From assembly GCA_900545215.1 (NCBI GenBank), contig UQXW01000061.1, forward strand, positions 1-11,078: 11,078 bases of DNA. Reading direction: 5' to 3'. Every line of letters starts with the position of its first letter. Within the stretch, counting starts at the first letter, position 1. The notes under the pieces were generated by a model. That model was not told the DNA's origin, did no database searches, and saw nothing but the letters and a program-made list of their open reading frames with translations. A program made the translations under genes and the position numbers. Positions 1 to 6,334 of the stretch are shown here, piece after piece. This stretch comes from an uncultured Bacteroidota bacterium. GTDB lineage: Bacteria > Bacteroidota > Bacteroidia > Bacteroidales > P3.

Positions 1-320
1 TTCATACACTTCAAAGCGAGTTCGGTTGCGACAGCGTGATAACGCTCAACCTGACAGTGAACTCGTCATTAAACAATGTTGTTGCGAACGCAGTCGAGGT
101 TTCGTTGTATCCTAATCCTGCGAATGCTTATACAATATTGAAAGTCGAGGGCTTGAAAGAGCAAACGATTGTGTATTTGTTCGACATTCAAGGACGCAAA
201 CTCAAAGAGTATGTCTTGAATGCAGCTCAACAGACTTTGCGAATAGATGTAAGCGATTTGCCAAAAGGTATTTATACCATCATGATAGGCAACACGACTA
301 AGAAGTTGATAGTGGAGTAA
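1..320 (+). CDS. T9SS cargo protein, C-terminal end (partial)
   Basis: This is the 3' end of a secreted or surface protein. The frame is open from base 3 to the TAA at 318-320 (105 residues visible), so the gene starts outside the window and the GTG at 36 is not a real start. The first residues include GCDSVITLNLTVN, a motif common in repetitive Bacteroidetes surface proteins. The last ~75 residues look like a type A T9SS sorting domain: a YPNPA motif, then FDIQGRKLKEY, LPKGIYTIMI and a final KKLIVE. In this family the domain directs export across the outer membrane by the Por secretion system and is normally cleaved off there. The cargo function cannot be seen. A strong hairpin follows 14 nt after the stop. 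Confidence 0.88.
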   Translation, partial: HTLQSEFGCDSVITLNLTVNSSLNNVVANAVEVSLYPNPANAYTILKVEGLKEQTIVYLFDIQGRKLKEYVLNAAQQTLRIDVSDLPKGIYTIMIGNTTKKLIVE

Positions 321-334
321 GTTCGAGAAGTTGC

Positions 335-381
335 AAAACAATGAAGCCGCAAGCATATTGCTTACGGCTTCATTGTTTTTT
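335..381. terminator. Bidirectional intrinsic terminator between convergent genes
   Basis: A 15-bp perfect stem (335-349 with 365-379, core AATGAAGCCG/CGGCTTCATT) is extended by a 4-bp inner stem, AAGC/GCTT, around a 5-nt ATATT loop. It ends in six T on the plus strand and begins with four A, giving U runs on both strands. It lies between the stop of the T9SS gene (320) and the stop of nadB (395), so it can end both convergent transcripts. Confidence 0.88.
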
Positions 382-394
382 CGAGAATACGTTA

Positions 395-1978
395 CTAATT
401 CAAAAGTTTACTATTGTTCTCGGGCGGATAGTCCGTGTTATAATGCAATCCTACACTTTCTTTACGTTCGCTTGCCATTTTGATGATAAGGTAACTGTTG
501 GCGATAAGGTTTCTGAGTTCGCATAACTTCGGTGTAAGAACACTTCGTTGATACAGTTCTTCCGTTTCTTTGTATATAAGTCCCATTCTGACGAAGGCTT
601 TGTGCAGTCTGAGGTTACTACGAACTATTCCTACGTAGTTGGTCATTATCTGCTGTACTTCTTTCACGGATTGTGTTATGAGGCTTATTTCTTCGTTCAA
701 GACCATACCTTCTGCATTCCAATCGGGTATTGCATCGCAGAAATCCGTGGCGGCTATCTTGTTTACCGAGTCAAGGTATGCTCTATGCGAATAGACAAGG
801 CTTTCCAAGAGTGAGTTCGAGGCTAATCGGTTCGCTCCATGCAAACCGGTGCAGGCACATTCTCCGGAAGCATACAGACCGTGTATGCTTGTTCTTGCAT
901 AATTGTCAACTTCAATACCTCCACAACCATAATGGGCAGCAGGAACTATCGGAATCATTTCCCTTGTTATGTTTATGCCTATTTCCAAACACTTGGCATA
1001 TATATTGGGAAAGTGCCGCATGATTTCTTCCTTGCTTACGCCTCTGCAATCAAGATATTCATGGTCATCGCCTCGTCTTGTCATCTCATTATTGACGGCA
1101 CGGGCTACGATGTCTCGCGGAGCCAAAGAGCCTCGCTTGTCGTATTTTTCCATGAAACATTCCCCGTCAAGTGTTTTGAGTATTCCTCCGGCTCCTCTCA
1201 TTGCTTCCGTGATAAGGAAAGATGGTTTTTCTCTCGGATTATACAATGAAGTCGGGTGAAATTGGACGAACTCCATGTGCTTCAACCTGCCCTTTGCTCT
1301 ATGTACCATTGCTTGCCCGTCTCCGGTGGCAATGATGGGGCTTGTAGTGGTTGAATAAACATTACCATTACTTCCTGTGCAAAGCATTGTTACTTTCGCA
1401 AGATAGGTATCTATGCTGCCGGTATCTTTATTGAGAACGTATGCTCCGAAACATCTTATATCTTGTCGTCTGCGATTTACTTCTTCGCCCAAATGATGTT
1501 GAGTTATCAAATCAACGGTATATTGATTTTCTTTCAACTCTATATTCGGGTGTTGTCTTGCCTTTTCAAGCAAGGCTCTTTCTATCTCGAATCCTGTATT
1601 ATCTTGGTGATGAAGTATTCTGAACTCGGAATGTCCACCCTCTTTGGCAAGGTCATATACTCCTGTCTGTTTCTTGTCGAAGTGGGTTCCCCATTCTATC
1701 AATTCTTTTATTCTGTCGGTGGATTCAGTGATGGTCAGCCGTACGCTTTCTTCATCGCAAAGTCCCGCTCCCGCTATCAAGGTATCTTTGATGTGTTTTT
1801 CGTATGAATCGGGTCCGTACATGACGGCAGCTATACCGCCTTGGGCATATTTGGTCGAACTTTCGGACGCATCGGCTTTTGTCAAAATGCAAACTTTACC
1901 GTAGTCCGCCACCTTCAAGGCGTAACTTAATCCTGCTATGCCGGAGCCTATTACAAGGAAGTCTATTTTGTAACGCAT
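395..1978 (-). CDS. nadB: L-aspartate oxidase NadB
   Basis: This is a flavoenzyme that oxidises L-aspartate to iminoaspartate, the first step of de novo NAD synthesis; fumarate or O2 can reoxidise the FAD. At 527 residues it is close to the E. coli enzyme (540). An N-terminal FAD-binding GSGIAGL lies at 11-17, and STKYAQGGIAAV at 41-52 is typical of the fumarate reductase/aspartate oxidase superfamily. Residues matching the E. coli active site are present: His241 (FVQFHPTS), Arg288 (LAPRDIVARA), His349 (PAAHYGCGG) and Arg384 (GANRLASNSL). A C-terminal helical region follows. The ATG at 1978 is 4 nt from the atpG stop, so nadB is probably the last cistron of the ATP synthase transcript. No nadA or nadC is visible here. 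Confidence 0.96.
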   Translation of the reverse strand: MRYKIDFLVIGSGIAGLSYALKVADYGKVCILTKADASESSTKYAQGGIAAVMYGPDSYEKHIKDTLIAGAGLCDEESVRLTITESTDRIKELIEWGTHFDKKQTGVYDLAKEGGHSEFRILHHQDNTGFEIERALLEKARQHPNIELKENQYTVDLITQHHLGEEVNRRRQDIRCFGAYVLNKDTGSIDTYLAKVTMLCTGSNGNVYSTTTSPIIATGDGQAMVHRAKGRLKHMEFVQFHPTSLYNPREKPSFLITEAMRGAGGILKTLDGECFMEKYDKRGSLAPRDIVARAVNNEMTRRGDDHEYLDCRGVSKEEIMRHFPNIYAKCLEIGINITREMIPIVPAAHYGCGGIEVDNYARTSIHGLYASGECACTGLHGANRLASNSLLESLVYSHRAYLDSVNKIAATDFCDAIPDWNAEGMVLNEEISLITQSVKEVQQIMTNYVGIVRSNLRLHKAFVRMGLIYKETEELYQRSVLTPKLCELRNLIANSYLIIKMASERKESVGLHYNTDYPPENNSKLLN

Positions 1979-1982
1979 TGTT

Positions 1983-2864
1983 TTATCCGTTTAAGGCTTC
2001 CGCACCGCTACATATTTCGATAATTTCGTTAGTGATGGCAGCCTGTCTTGCTTTATTGTATGTCAGTTTCAATTCTTTCAACAGATTACCGGCATTGTCC
2101 GTTGCTTTGTGCATTGAAGTCATTCTGGCTCCGTGTTCGGAAGCGAAAGAATCCAAAAAGCATTTGAACAACTGCATTTTCAGCGATTGCGGTATAACGT
2201 TGGAAATTATTTCTTCTTTGGAGGGTTCGAATATGTAGTCGTTTTTAACTTCGCTACCTGTCTTTGCAGATACTGCACTCAACTCTATCGGAAGGAAAGT
2301 TTCGCATTGAAGAATTTGCGTACTTGCATTCTTGAATTGATTGTAAATTATCTCGACTCTGTCGTACTTTTTGTCGATGAAAGATTGCATAAGGAAGTCG
2401 GCAACGAGGCTTACCCTGTCAAAAGTAAGCCCGTCCCATATATCGTCTTGCTCTCCTATGTAATTGAAATCGGTTTGCTTTTTCAGAAAATCAGAACCTC
2501 TTTTGCCGAAACTCTTGACATCTACTTTTATGTACCTGTCGAGGTTGCGATAATAAGAGACCCTCTGCATGGCTGCTTTTATGATGTTGGCATTGAAACT
2601 CGAACACAATCCCTTGTTTGATGTAAGAACAAGCAAAAGAACACTTTCTGTTTTGTCTTTTCTTGCAAGCGGCATGTCTTCTATTTCGCTGTCACAAAGA
2701 TTCTGCATTATTTCCGTCATTTTTGCAGAGTAAGGACGCAACTTCATGATGGCATTTTGAGATTTTCTCAACTTCGATGCCGAAACCATCTTCATGGCAC
2801 TCGTTATCTGCTGAGTGGAACCGACGGAAGCAATCCTTGTTCTGATTTCTTTTAGGTTTGCCAT
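1983..2864 (-). CDS. atpG: ATP synthase F1 gamma subunit
   Basis: This is the central rotor stalk of F1, turning inside the alpha3beta3 ring and joining it to the c ring. It has 293 residues, normal for the family. The N-terminal coiled-coil helix begins MANLKEIRTRIASVGSTQQ and continues ITSAMKMVSASKLRK. The C-terminal helix carries RMTSMHKATDNAGNLLKEL and ends NKARQAAITNEIIEICSGAEAL, both hallmark gamma segments. The middle ~200 residues are the variable Rossmann-like domain. The gene starts 3 nt after the atpA stop and ends 4 nt before nadB, indicating translational coupling within the operon. Confidence 0.97.
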   Translation of the reverse strand: MANLKEIRTRIASVGSTQQITSAMKMVSASKLRKSQNAIMKLRPYSAKMTEIMQNLCDSEIEDMPLARKDKTESVLLLVLTSNKGLCSSFNANIIKAAMQRVSYYRNLDRYIKVDVKSFGKRGSDFLKKQTDFNYIGEQDDIWDGLTFDRVSLVADFLMQSFIDKKYDRVEIIYNQFKNASTQILQCETFLPIELSAVSAKTGSEVKNDYIFEPSKEEIISNVIPQSLKMQLFKCFLDSFASEHGARMTSMHKATDNAGNLLKELKLTYNKARQAAITNEIIEICSGAEALNG

Positions 2865-2867
2865 GGT

Positions 2868-4448
2868 TTATGCCTTATATTTTCTGCTTATATCCTTAGC
2901 CACGTTCTCCAACTTGGAAAGAATTTCGTCATCCATTTTGCCTGCTTTCAAATCATTCAACAAGGCTTTCTCCCTATTCTCCAAATGGAAAATGTATTCG
3001 TCTTCGAAATTTCTGACTTTATCCACAGGTATATCCTGCAACCAACCTTTCGTTCCGCACGCGATGATTGCAACCTGATGTTCTACTTTCATCGGGGTGT
3101 ATTGCGGTTGCTTCAAAATTTCGACATTCCTTTTTCCTTTTTCCAATACGAACTTGGTTGCAGAGTCCAAATCGGAACCGAATTTGGAAAATGCCTCCAA
3201 TTCTCTGTACTGAGCTTGGTCGAGTTTCAATGTTCCGGAGACTTTCTTCATGGATTTGATTTGTGCCTTTCCTCCGACACGCGAGACTGAAATACCTACA
3301 TTTATCGCAGGTCTTATACCGGCATTGAACAAATTCGTCTCCAAGAAAATTTGTCCGTCGGTAATGGAAATAACGTTTGTAGGAATGTATGCCGAAACGT
3401 CTCCTGCCTGTGTTTCTATTATAGGTAATGCCGTGAGAGAACCGCCTCCTTTGACAATAGGCTTCAAACACTCGGGCAAGTCGTTCATGTTCTTTGCCAC
3501 GCTGTCTTCTCCAATTATCTTTCCTGCTCTCTCCAAAAGTCTTGAATGTAAATAGAAGACATCTCCCGGATAAGCCTCACGTCCAGGTGGACGACGAAGC
3601 AATAGGGACACCTCACGATAAGCGACAGCCTGCTTGCTCAAATCGTCATATACGACCAAGGCTGCACGTCCGGTATCTCTGAAATACTCCCCTATTGCAG
3701 CTCCGGCAAAAGGTGCATAAAACTGCATGGCTGCCGAATCGGATGCTGTTGCGGCTAGGACGACTGTATAATTCATCGCTCCTTTTTCTTCCAATGTTCT
3801 GACGATATTTGCCACTGTCGAACCTTTCTGCCCGCATGCAACGTATATGCAATATACAGGGTTACCGTTGTCGTAGAACTCTTTTTGGTTCAAAATCGTA
3901 TCGATGGCGATTGCCGTCTTTCCTGTTTGTCTGTCTCCGATTATCAACTCTCTTTGACCTCTTCCTATCGGAATCATGGAATCCACGGCTTTCAACCCTG
4001 TTTGCAGAGGTTCTTCAACAGGTTGTCGGTAAATAACTCCCGGTGCTTTTCTTTCGAGAGGCATCTCGTATAACTGTCCTTCTATCCTACCTTTGCCGTC
4101 TATCGGTTCTCCAATGGTATTTATCACTCTGCCCAACAATCCTTCTCCCACTTTTATCGAAGCTATACGTTTGGTTCTCTTGACAACATCGCCCTCACTT
4201 ATCGAGTCCGCATTTCCCAAAATCACAACTCCTACATTATCCTCTTCAAGGTTCTGCACTATCGCCTGAACTCCGTTATCGAACTCTACCAACTCTCCTG
4301 CCTGCACATTATTCAACCCGTAAATTCTCGCAATGCCGTCTCCTGCCGTGAGAACCGTTCCAACCTCCTCCAAACCTATTTCAAGGTCTGCATTGGAAAG
4401 TTGCTTCCGTAATATTGCCGTTACCTCCGATGGTTTAATTTCTGCCAT
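2868..4448 (-). CDS. atpA: ATP synthase F1 alpha subunit
   Basis: This is the non-catalytic nucleotide-binding subunit of F1. It has 526 residues (family about 500-530). Domains in order: N-terminal beta barrel (about 25-95), nucleotide-binding domain with Walker A GDRQTGKT at 171-178 and a Walker B-like ALVVYDDLSKQ around 263-273, then a C-terminal helical domain. The ATP synthase alpha/beta signature PAINVGISVS is present, followed by the SRVGG arginine characteristic of alpha. The non-coding stretch upstream, after atpH, is 61 nt, the second longest in the cluster, and shows no strong hairpin. Downstream atpG follows after 3 nt. Confidence 0.98.
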   Translation of the reverse strand: MAEIKPSEVTAILRKQLSNADLEIGLEEVGTVLTAGDGIARIYGLNNVQAGELVEFDNGVQAIVQNLEEDNVGVVILGNADSISEGDVVKRTKRIASIKVGEGLLGRVINTIGEPIDGKGRIEGQLYEMPLERKAPGVIYRQPVEEPLQTGLKAVDSMIPIGRGQRELIIGDRQTGKTAIAIDTILNQKEFYDNGNPVYCIYVACGQKGSTVANIVRTLEEKGAMNYTVVLAATASDSAAMQFYAPFAGAAIGEYFRDTGRAALVVYDDLSKQAVAYREVSLLLRRPPGREAYPGDVFYLHSRLLERAGKIIGEDSVAKNMNDLPECLKPIVKGGGSLTALPIIETQAGDVSAYIPTNVISITDGQIFLETNLFNAGIRPAINVGISVSRVGGKAQIKSMKKVSGTLKLDQAQYRELEAFSKFGSDLDSATKFVLEKGKRNVEILKQPQYTPMKVEHQVAIIACGTKGWLQDIPVDKVRNFEDEYIFHLENREKALLNDLKAGKMDDEILSKLENVAKDISRKYKA

Positions 4449-4509
4449 ATTACAAATATCTATTTAGTCATTACTATTCTTGTTCACTACTTTTGGACGA
4501 AACAACGCC

Positions 4510-5067
4510 CTAAAAGGTTTTCTCATATACATTCTTGGTGAAGTCCTTTTTCAACTTGGTGAATTGATTCATGAAACTTGCGTCATACTGCATTCCGTCA
4601 ACGAACAAACAAAAGCCGCCTATAAGTTTCGAATTTACCTTGGTTTGCAAATCCACCTTTGCCGACAACTCTTCCTCGATTTTCTGTACAATCATATCCG
4701 CAATTCCTTTATCCAACTCATCTGCTGTTGTAAGAACTGCCGTTTTTATGTTGTTCTGCTCTTTATATATCTCGGTATATCTTTCCGCAATCTCATAGAG
4801 CAAGACATCTCTCCGCTTCTTTATCAACAAATCCATGAACGCCAAAGACAAGCCTTCAACCTTGCCGTTGAATATCTCTTTTACGATATTTCTTTTGTCC
4901 GACGGTTTTATCACAGGATTTTTCAATATCACCCTAAACTCACGATTTTGCATGCAAACTTGCATAACGCACTGCATATCCTTATATACGATATCGGATA
5001 TACCTTGTTCCAAAGCAAGATCGAACAACGACTGAGCATAACGGGTTTGTAGCTTATAACTGTTCAT
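4510..5067 (-). CDS. atpH: ATP synthase F1 delta subunit
   Basis: The delta (OSCP) subunit joins the top of the alpha3beta3 head to the peripheral stalk. It has 185 residues, the usual size. The N-terminal helical domain begins with a family-typical YAQSLFDLALEQG, and the C-terminal half holds the conserved LTTADELDKGIADMIVQKIE region and the KVNSKLIGGF strand (delta signature) near residues 140-155. The conserved C-terminal area is present, so it appears intact. The start is 4 nt from the atpF stop. Subunit identity rests on family pattern and on the position between atpF and atpA. Confidence 0.95.
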   Translation of the reverse strand: MNSYKLQTRYAQSLFDLALEQGISDIVYKDMQCVMQVCMQNREFRVILKNPVIKPSDKRNIVKEIFNGKVEGLSLAFMDLLIKKRRDVLLYEIAERYTEIYKEQNNIKTAVLTTADELDKGIADMIVQKIEEELSAKVDLQTKVNSKLIGGFCLFVDGMQYDASFMNQFTKLKKDFTKNVYEKTF

Positions 5068-5071
5068 GACC

Positions 5072-5563
5072 TTACAGTTTTATTTCCGAAATTCTCTTTT
5101 CTATGATTTCGTTGCTCTTTTTCTTATCAGAAAGTTCATGCATCAACAAATCCTCCGCTATTTCTATCGAAAGGTTTGCTATCTGATTTTTCAATTCGGT
5201 CATTGCATGCAACTTCTCATAGTTTATCGCCTCTCTTGCATCAAGAATTATCCTTTGAGCTTCCTGTTGGGCACTCTGCTTGGCTTCTTCTATTATTTTT
5301 TCTTTCAACAGCTTCGTCTGCTTCAACATTTCATCTCTTTCTTCCTGAGCCTGCTTCAAAAGCAACTCGTTGTTGCACTGCAACTGCTGCATTTCTTCCT
5401 TTGCCCTATCGGCTGCTTCCAAGGATAGCTTTATGTTTTCCTCTCTGTCTCTCATCATCTTCAAGACAACCGGCCAACCGAATTTGCCCAATACGAACAA
5501 AAGGACGGCAAAAACCAAAAACATCCAAAAGAACAAGCCTAACCCCGGCGTAAGTAATCCCAT
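5072..5563 (-). CDS. atpF: ATP synthase Fo b subunit
   Basis: This is the peripheral stalk subunit. It has 163 residues: one N-terminal membrane helix (about 8-27, FFWMFLVFAVLLFVLGKFGW) followed by a long charged coiled coil rich in Glu, Lys and Gln to the C-terminus, the standard b-subunit design. Conserved family positions include the PGLGLFFWMF entry to the membrane helix. The ATG at 5563 is supported by a GGAG motif just upstream. The 78-nt gap to atpE contains a hairpin, unlike the 4-nt spacing to atpH downstream. Confidence 0.96.
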   Translation of the reverse strand: MGLLTPGLGLFFWMFLVFAVLLFVLGKFGWPVVLKMMRDREENIKLSLEAADRAKEEMQQLQCNNELLLKQAQEERDEMLKQTKLLKEKIIEEAKQSAQQEAQRIILDAREAINYEKLHAMTELKNQIANLSIEIAEDLLMHELSDKKKSNEIIEKRISEIKL

Positions 5564-5590
5564 ATCTCCGACAATTTAATGTTCAACACA

Positions 5591-5627
5591 AACATGGCAA
5601 CCCAATCAATCATCAAGCTGCCATGTT
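5591..5627 (-). promoter_or_regulatory. Hairpin in the atpE-atpF intergenic gap
   Basis: A perfect 9-bp inverted repeat, AACATGGCA (5591-5599) with TGCCATGTT (5619-5627), has a 19-nt loop. It lies between the atpE stop and the atpF start. No T run follows on the transcribed strand, so it is not a classic terminator. It could be a partial attenuator, or an RNase barrier or processing point that raises atpE mRNA relative to the genes behind it. That role is inference from position; the fold itself is visible. Confidence 0.5.
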
Positions 5628-5641
5628 AATCCGAATGTTTG

Positions 5642-5905
5642 TTACTTCATCAAAATGACCAACAAACAAACCACATTGGCAAACAAAGCAACCGCCTCGA
5701 CCAATGCGGCAGCGATAATCATATTGGAACGAATATCGCCCGTAGCTTCCGGTTGCCGTGCAATAGCCTCCATACCGCTTTTACCGATATTTCCGATACC
5801 CAATCCTGCGCCAATCGCAGCAAGACCTGCACCTATTCCGGCCAAACCATAGCCGAACGGAGCCAAATTGCTAACAACTTCCAACAATACTGATAAAGAT
5901 GTCAT
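5642..5905 (-). CDS. atpE: ATP synthase Fo c subunit
   Basis: This is the rotor-ring proteolipid that carries ions through Fo. It has 87 residues: two membrane helices, a Gly-rich first one (GAGLAAIGAGLGIGNIG, about 25-41) and a second (about 61-85), joined by the polar RQPEATGD loop (50-57), which contacts gamma. The essential carboxylate is Glu70 in AAALVEAVALF. The Gln (helix 1) and Ser (next to Glu) of Na+-type c rings, as in Ilyobacter, align here with Ile38 and Ala71, so proton coupling is predicted. It is the first gene of the operon; atpB, usually just upstream, is absent. The ATG at 5905 has no clear Shine-Dalgarno, as is common in Bacteroidetes. Confidence 0.97.
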   Translation of the reverse strand: MTSLSVLLEVVSNLAPFGYGLAGIGAGLAAIGAGLGIGNIGKSGMEAIARQPEATGDIRSNMIIAAALVEAVALFANVVCLLVILMK

Positions 5906-5968
5906 AACTGCTATTATTTAGTACTTTAACCATTAAACCCCTACCTGAAACCCTTCAAATAGGAACCC

Positions 5969-6003
5969 CAAAGGTATGTATTTTTTCTCTATACGCACTC
6001 AAA
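5969..6003 (-). promoter_or_regulatory. Probable promoter of the atpEFHAG-nadB operon
   Basis: On the minus strand TACCTTTG (5976-5969) matches the Bacteroidetes -7 consensus TAnnTTTG. A TTTG (6003-6000) lies 23 nt upstream, slightly beyond the usual 19-21. Transcription would start near 5962, giving a leader of about 57 nt before atpE. The region 5906-6158 holds no gene; it carries this promoter, the tRNA promoter and an AT-rich hairpin (6071-6092). Confidence 0.55.
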
Positions 6004-6089
6004 CGATGTGCAAAAAAAAGCAAACAGAATTTCAAACACCTAACAAACAATCACTTGCAAAGTAAATGCAAAAGTTTTTCAGAAAAAAC

Positions 6090-6120
6090 TTTGTCAGACT
6101 TGAACAAATGCCTACCTTTG
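6090..6120 (+). promoter_or_regulatory. Promoter of the tRNA-Lys/tRNA-Thr/amidohydrolase unit
   Basis: TTTG (6090-6093), 19 nt, TACCTTTG (6113-6120) is a full match to the Bacteroidetes housekeeping promoter. The expected start near 6127 is about 30 nt before tRNA-Lys. A 9-bp AT-rich hairpin (6071-6079 with 6084-6092) overlaps the -33 element. No other good promoter lies before the M20 gene. Confidence 0.75.
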
Positions 6121-6158
6121 CAGATGCAAAAGCAAGTCAAAACAGACGCTTTTCAAAA

Positions 6159-6231
6159 GTCTTCGTAGCTCAGTTGGTAGAGCAATTGACTCTTAATCAA
6201 TGGGTCCAGGGTTCGAGTCCCTGCGAGGACA
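6159..6231 (+). tRNA. tRNA-Lys (anticodon CTT)
   Basis: A full cloverleaf can be drawn by hand: acceptor GTCTTCG/CGAGGAC (one U-G wobble), D stem GCTC/GAGC, anticodon stem ATTGA/TCAAT with loop CTCTTAA, and T stem CAGGG/CCCTG with loop TTCGAGT. The anticodon CTT reads AAG (Lys). The discriminator is A. The 3' CCA is not encoded, so it must be added after 3' trimming. Length is 73 nt. Confidence 0.95.
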
Positions 6232-6259
6232 CTCTTACAACCTCAGATTAGCTGAGCAT

Positions 6260-6332
6260 GCCACTTTAGCTCAGTTGGTAGAGCGCCGCATTCGTAATGC
6301 GTAGGTCTGCGGTTCGAGTCCGCAATGTGGCT
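6260..6332 (+). tRNA. tRNA-Thr (anticodon CGT)
   Basis: The cloverleaf is: acceptor GCCACTT/ATGTGGC, D stem GCTC/GAGC, anticodon loop TTCGTAA on stem CCGCA/TGCGT, T stem TGCGG/CCGCA with loop TTCGAGT. The anticodon CGT reads ACG (Thr). Two pairs are imperfect: T-T at 6:67 and C-T at 27:43. The discriminator is T and no CCA is encoded. The 28-nt spacer from tRNA-Lys contains a 5-bp hairpin (CTCAG 6242-6246 / CTGAG 6252-6256). The next gene starts 2 nt after the 3' end. Confidence 0.92.
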
Positions 6333-6334
6333 CA

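Noticed and set aside
3019..3471. 150-aa minus-strand frame within atpA
   Set aside because: It is a shifted-frame shadow of atpA, with an Arg/Cys-rich composition and no homology pattern.
6066..6251. 61-aa plus-strand frame across tRNA-Lys
   Set aside because: It covers the tRNA promoter and tRNA-Lys; the peptide includes translated tRNA sequence.
6159..6332. tRNA genes as an integration site for a mobile element
   Set aside because: I saw no duplicated tRNA 3' fragment in the window and no integrase; the neighbours are housekeeping genes.
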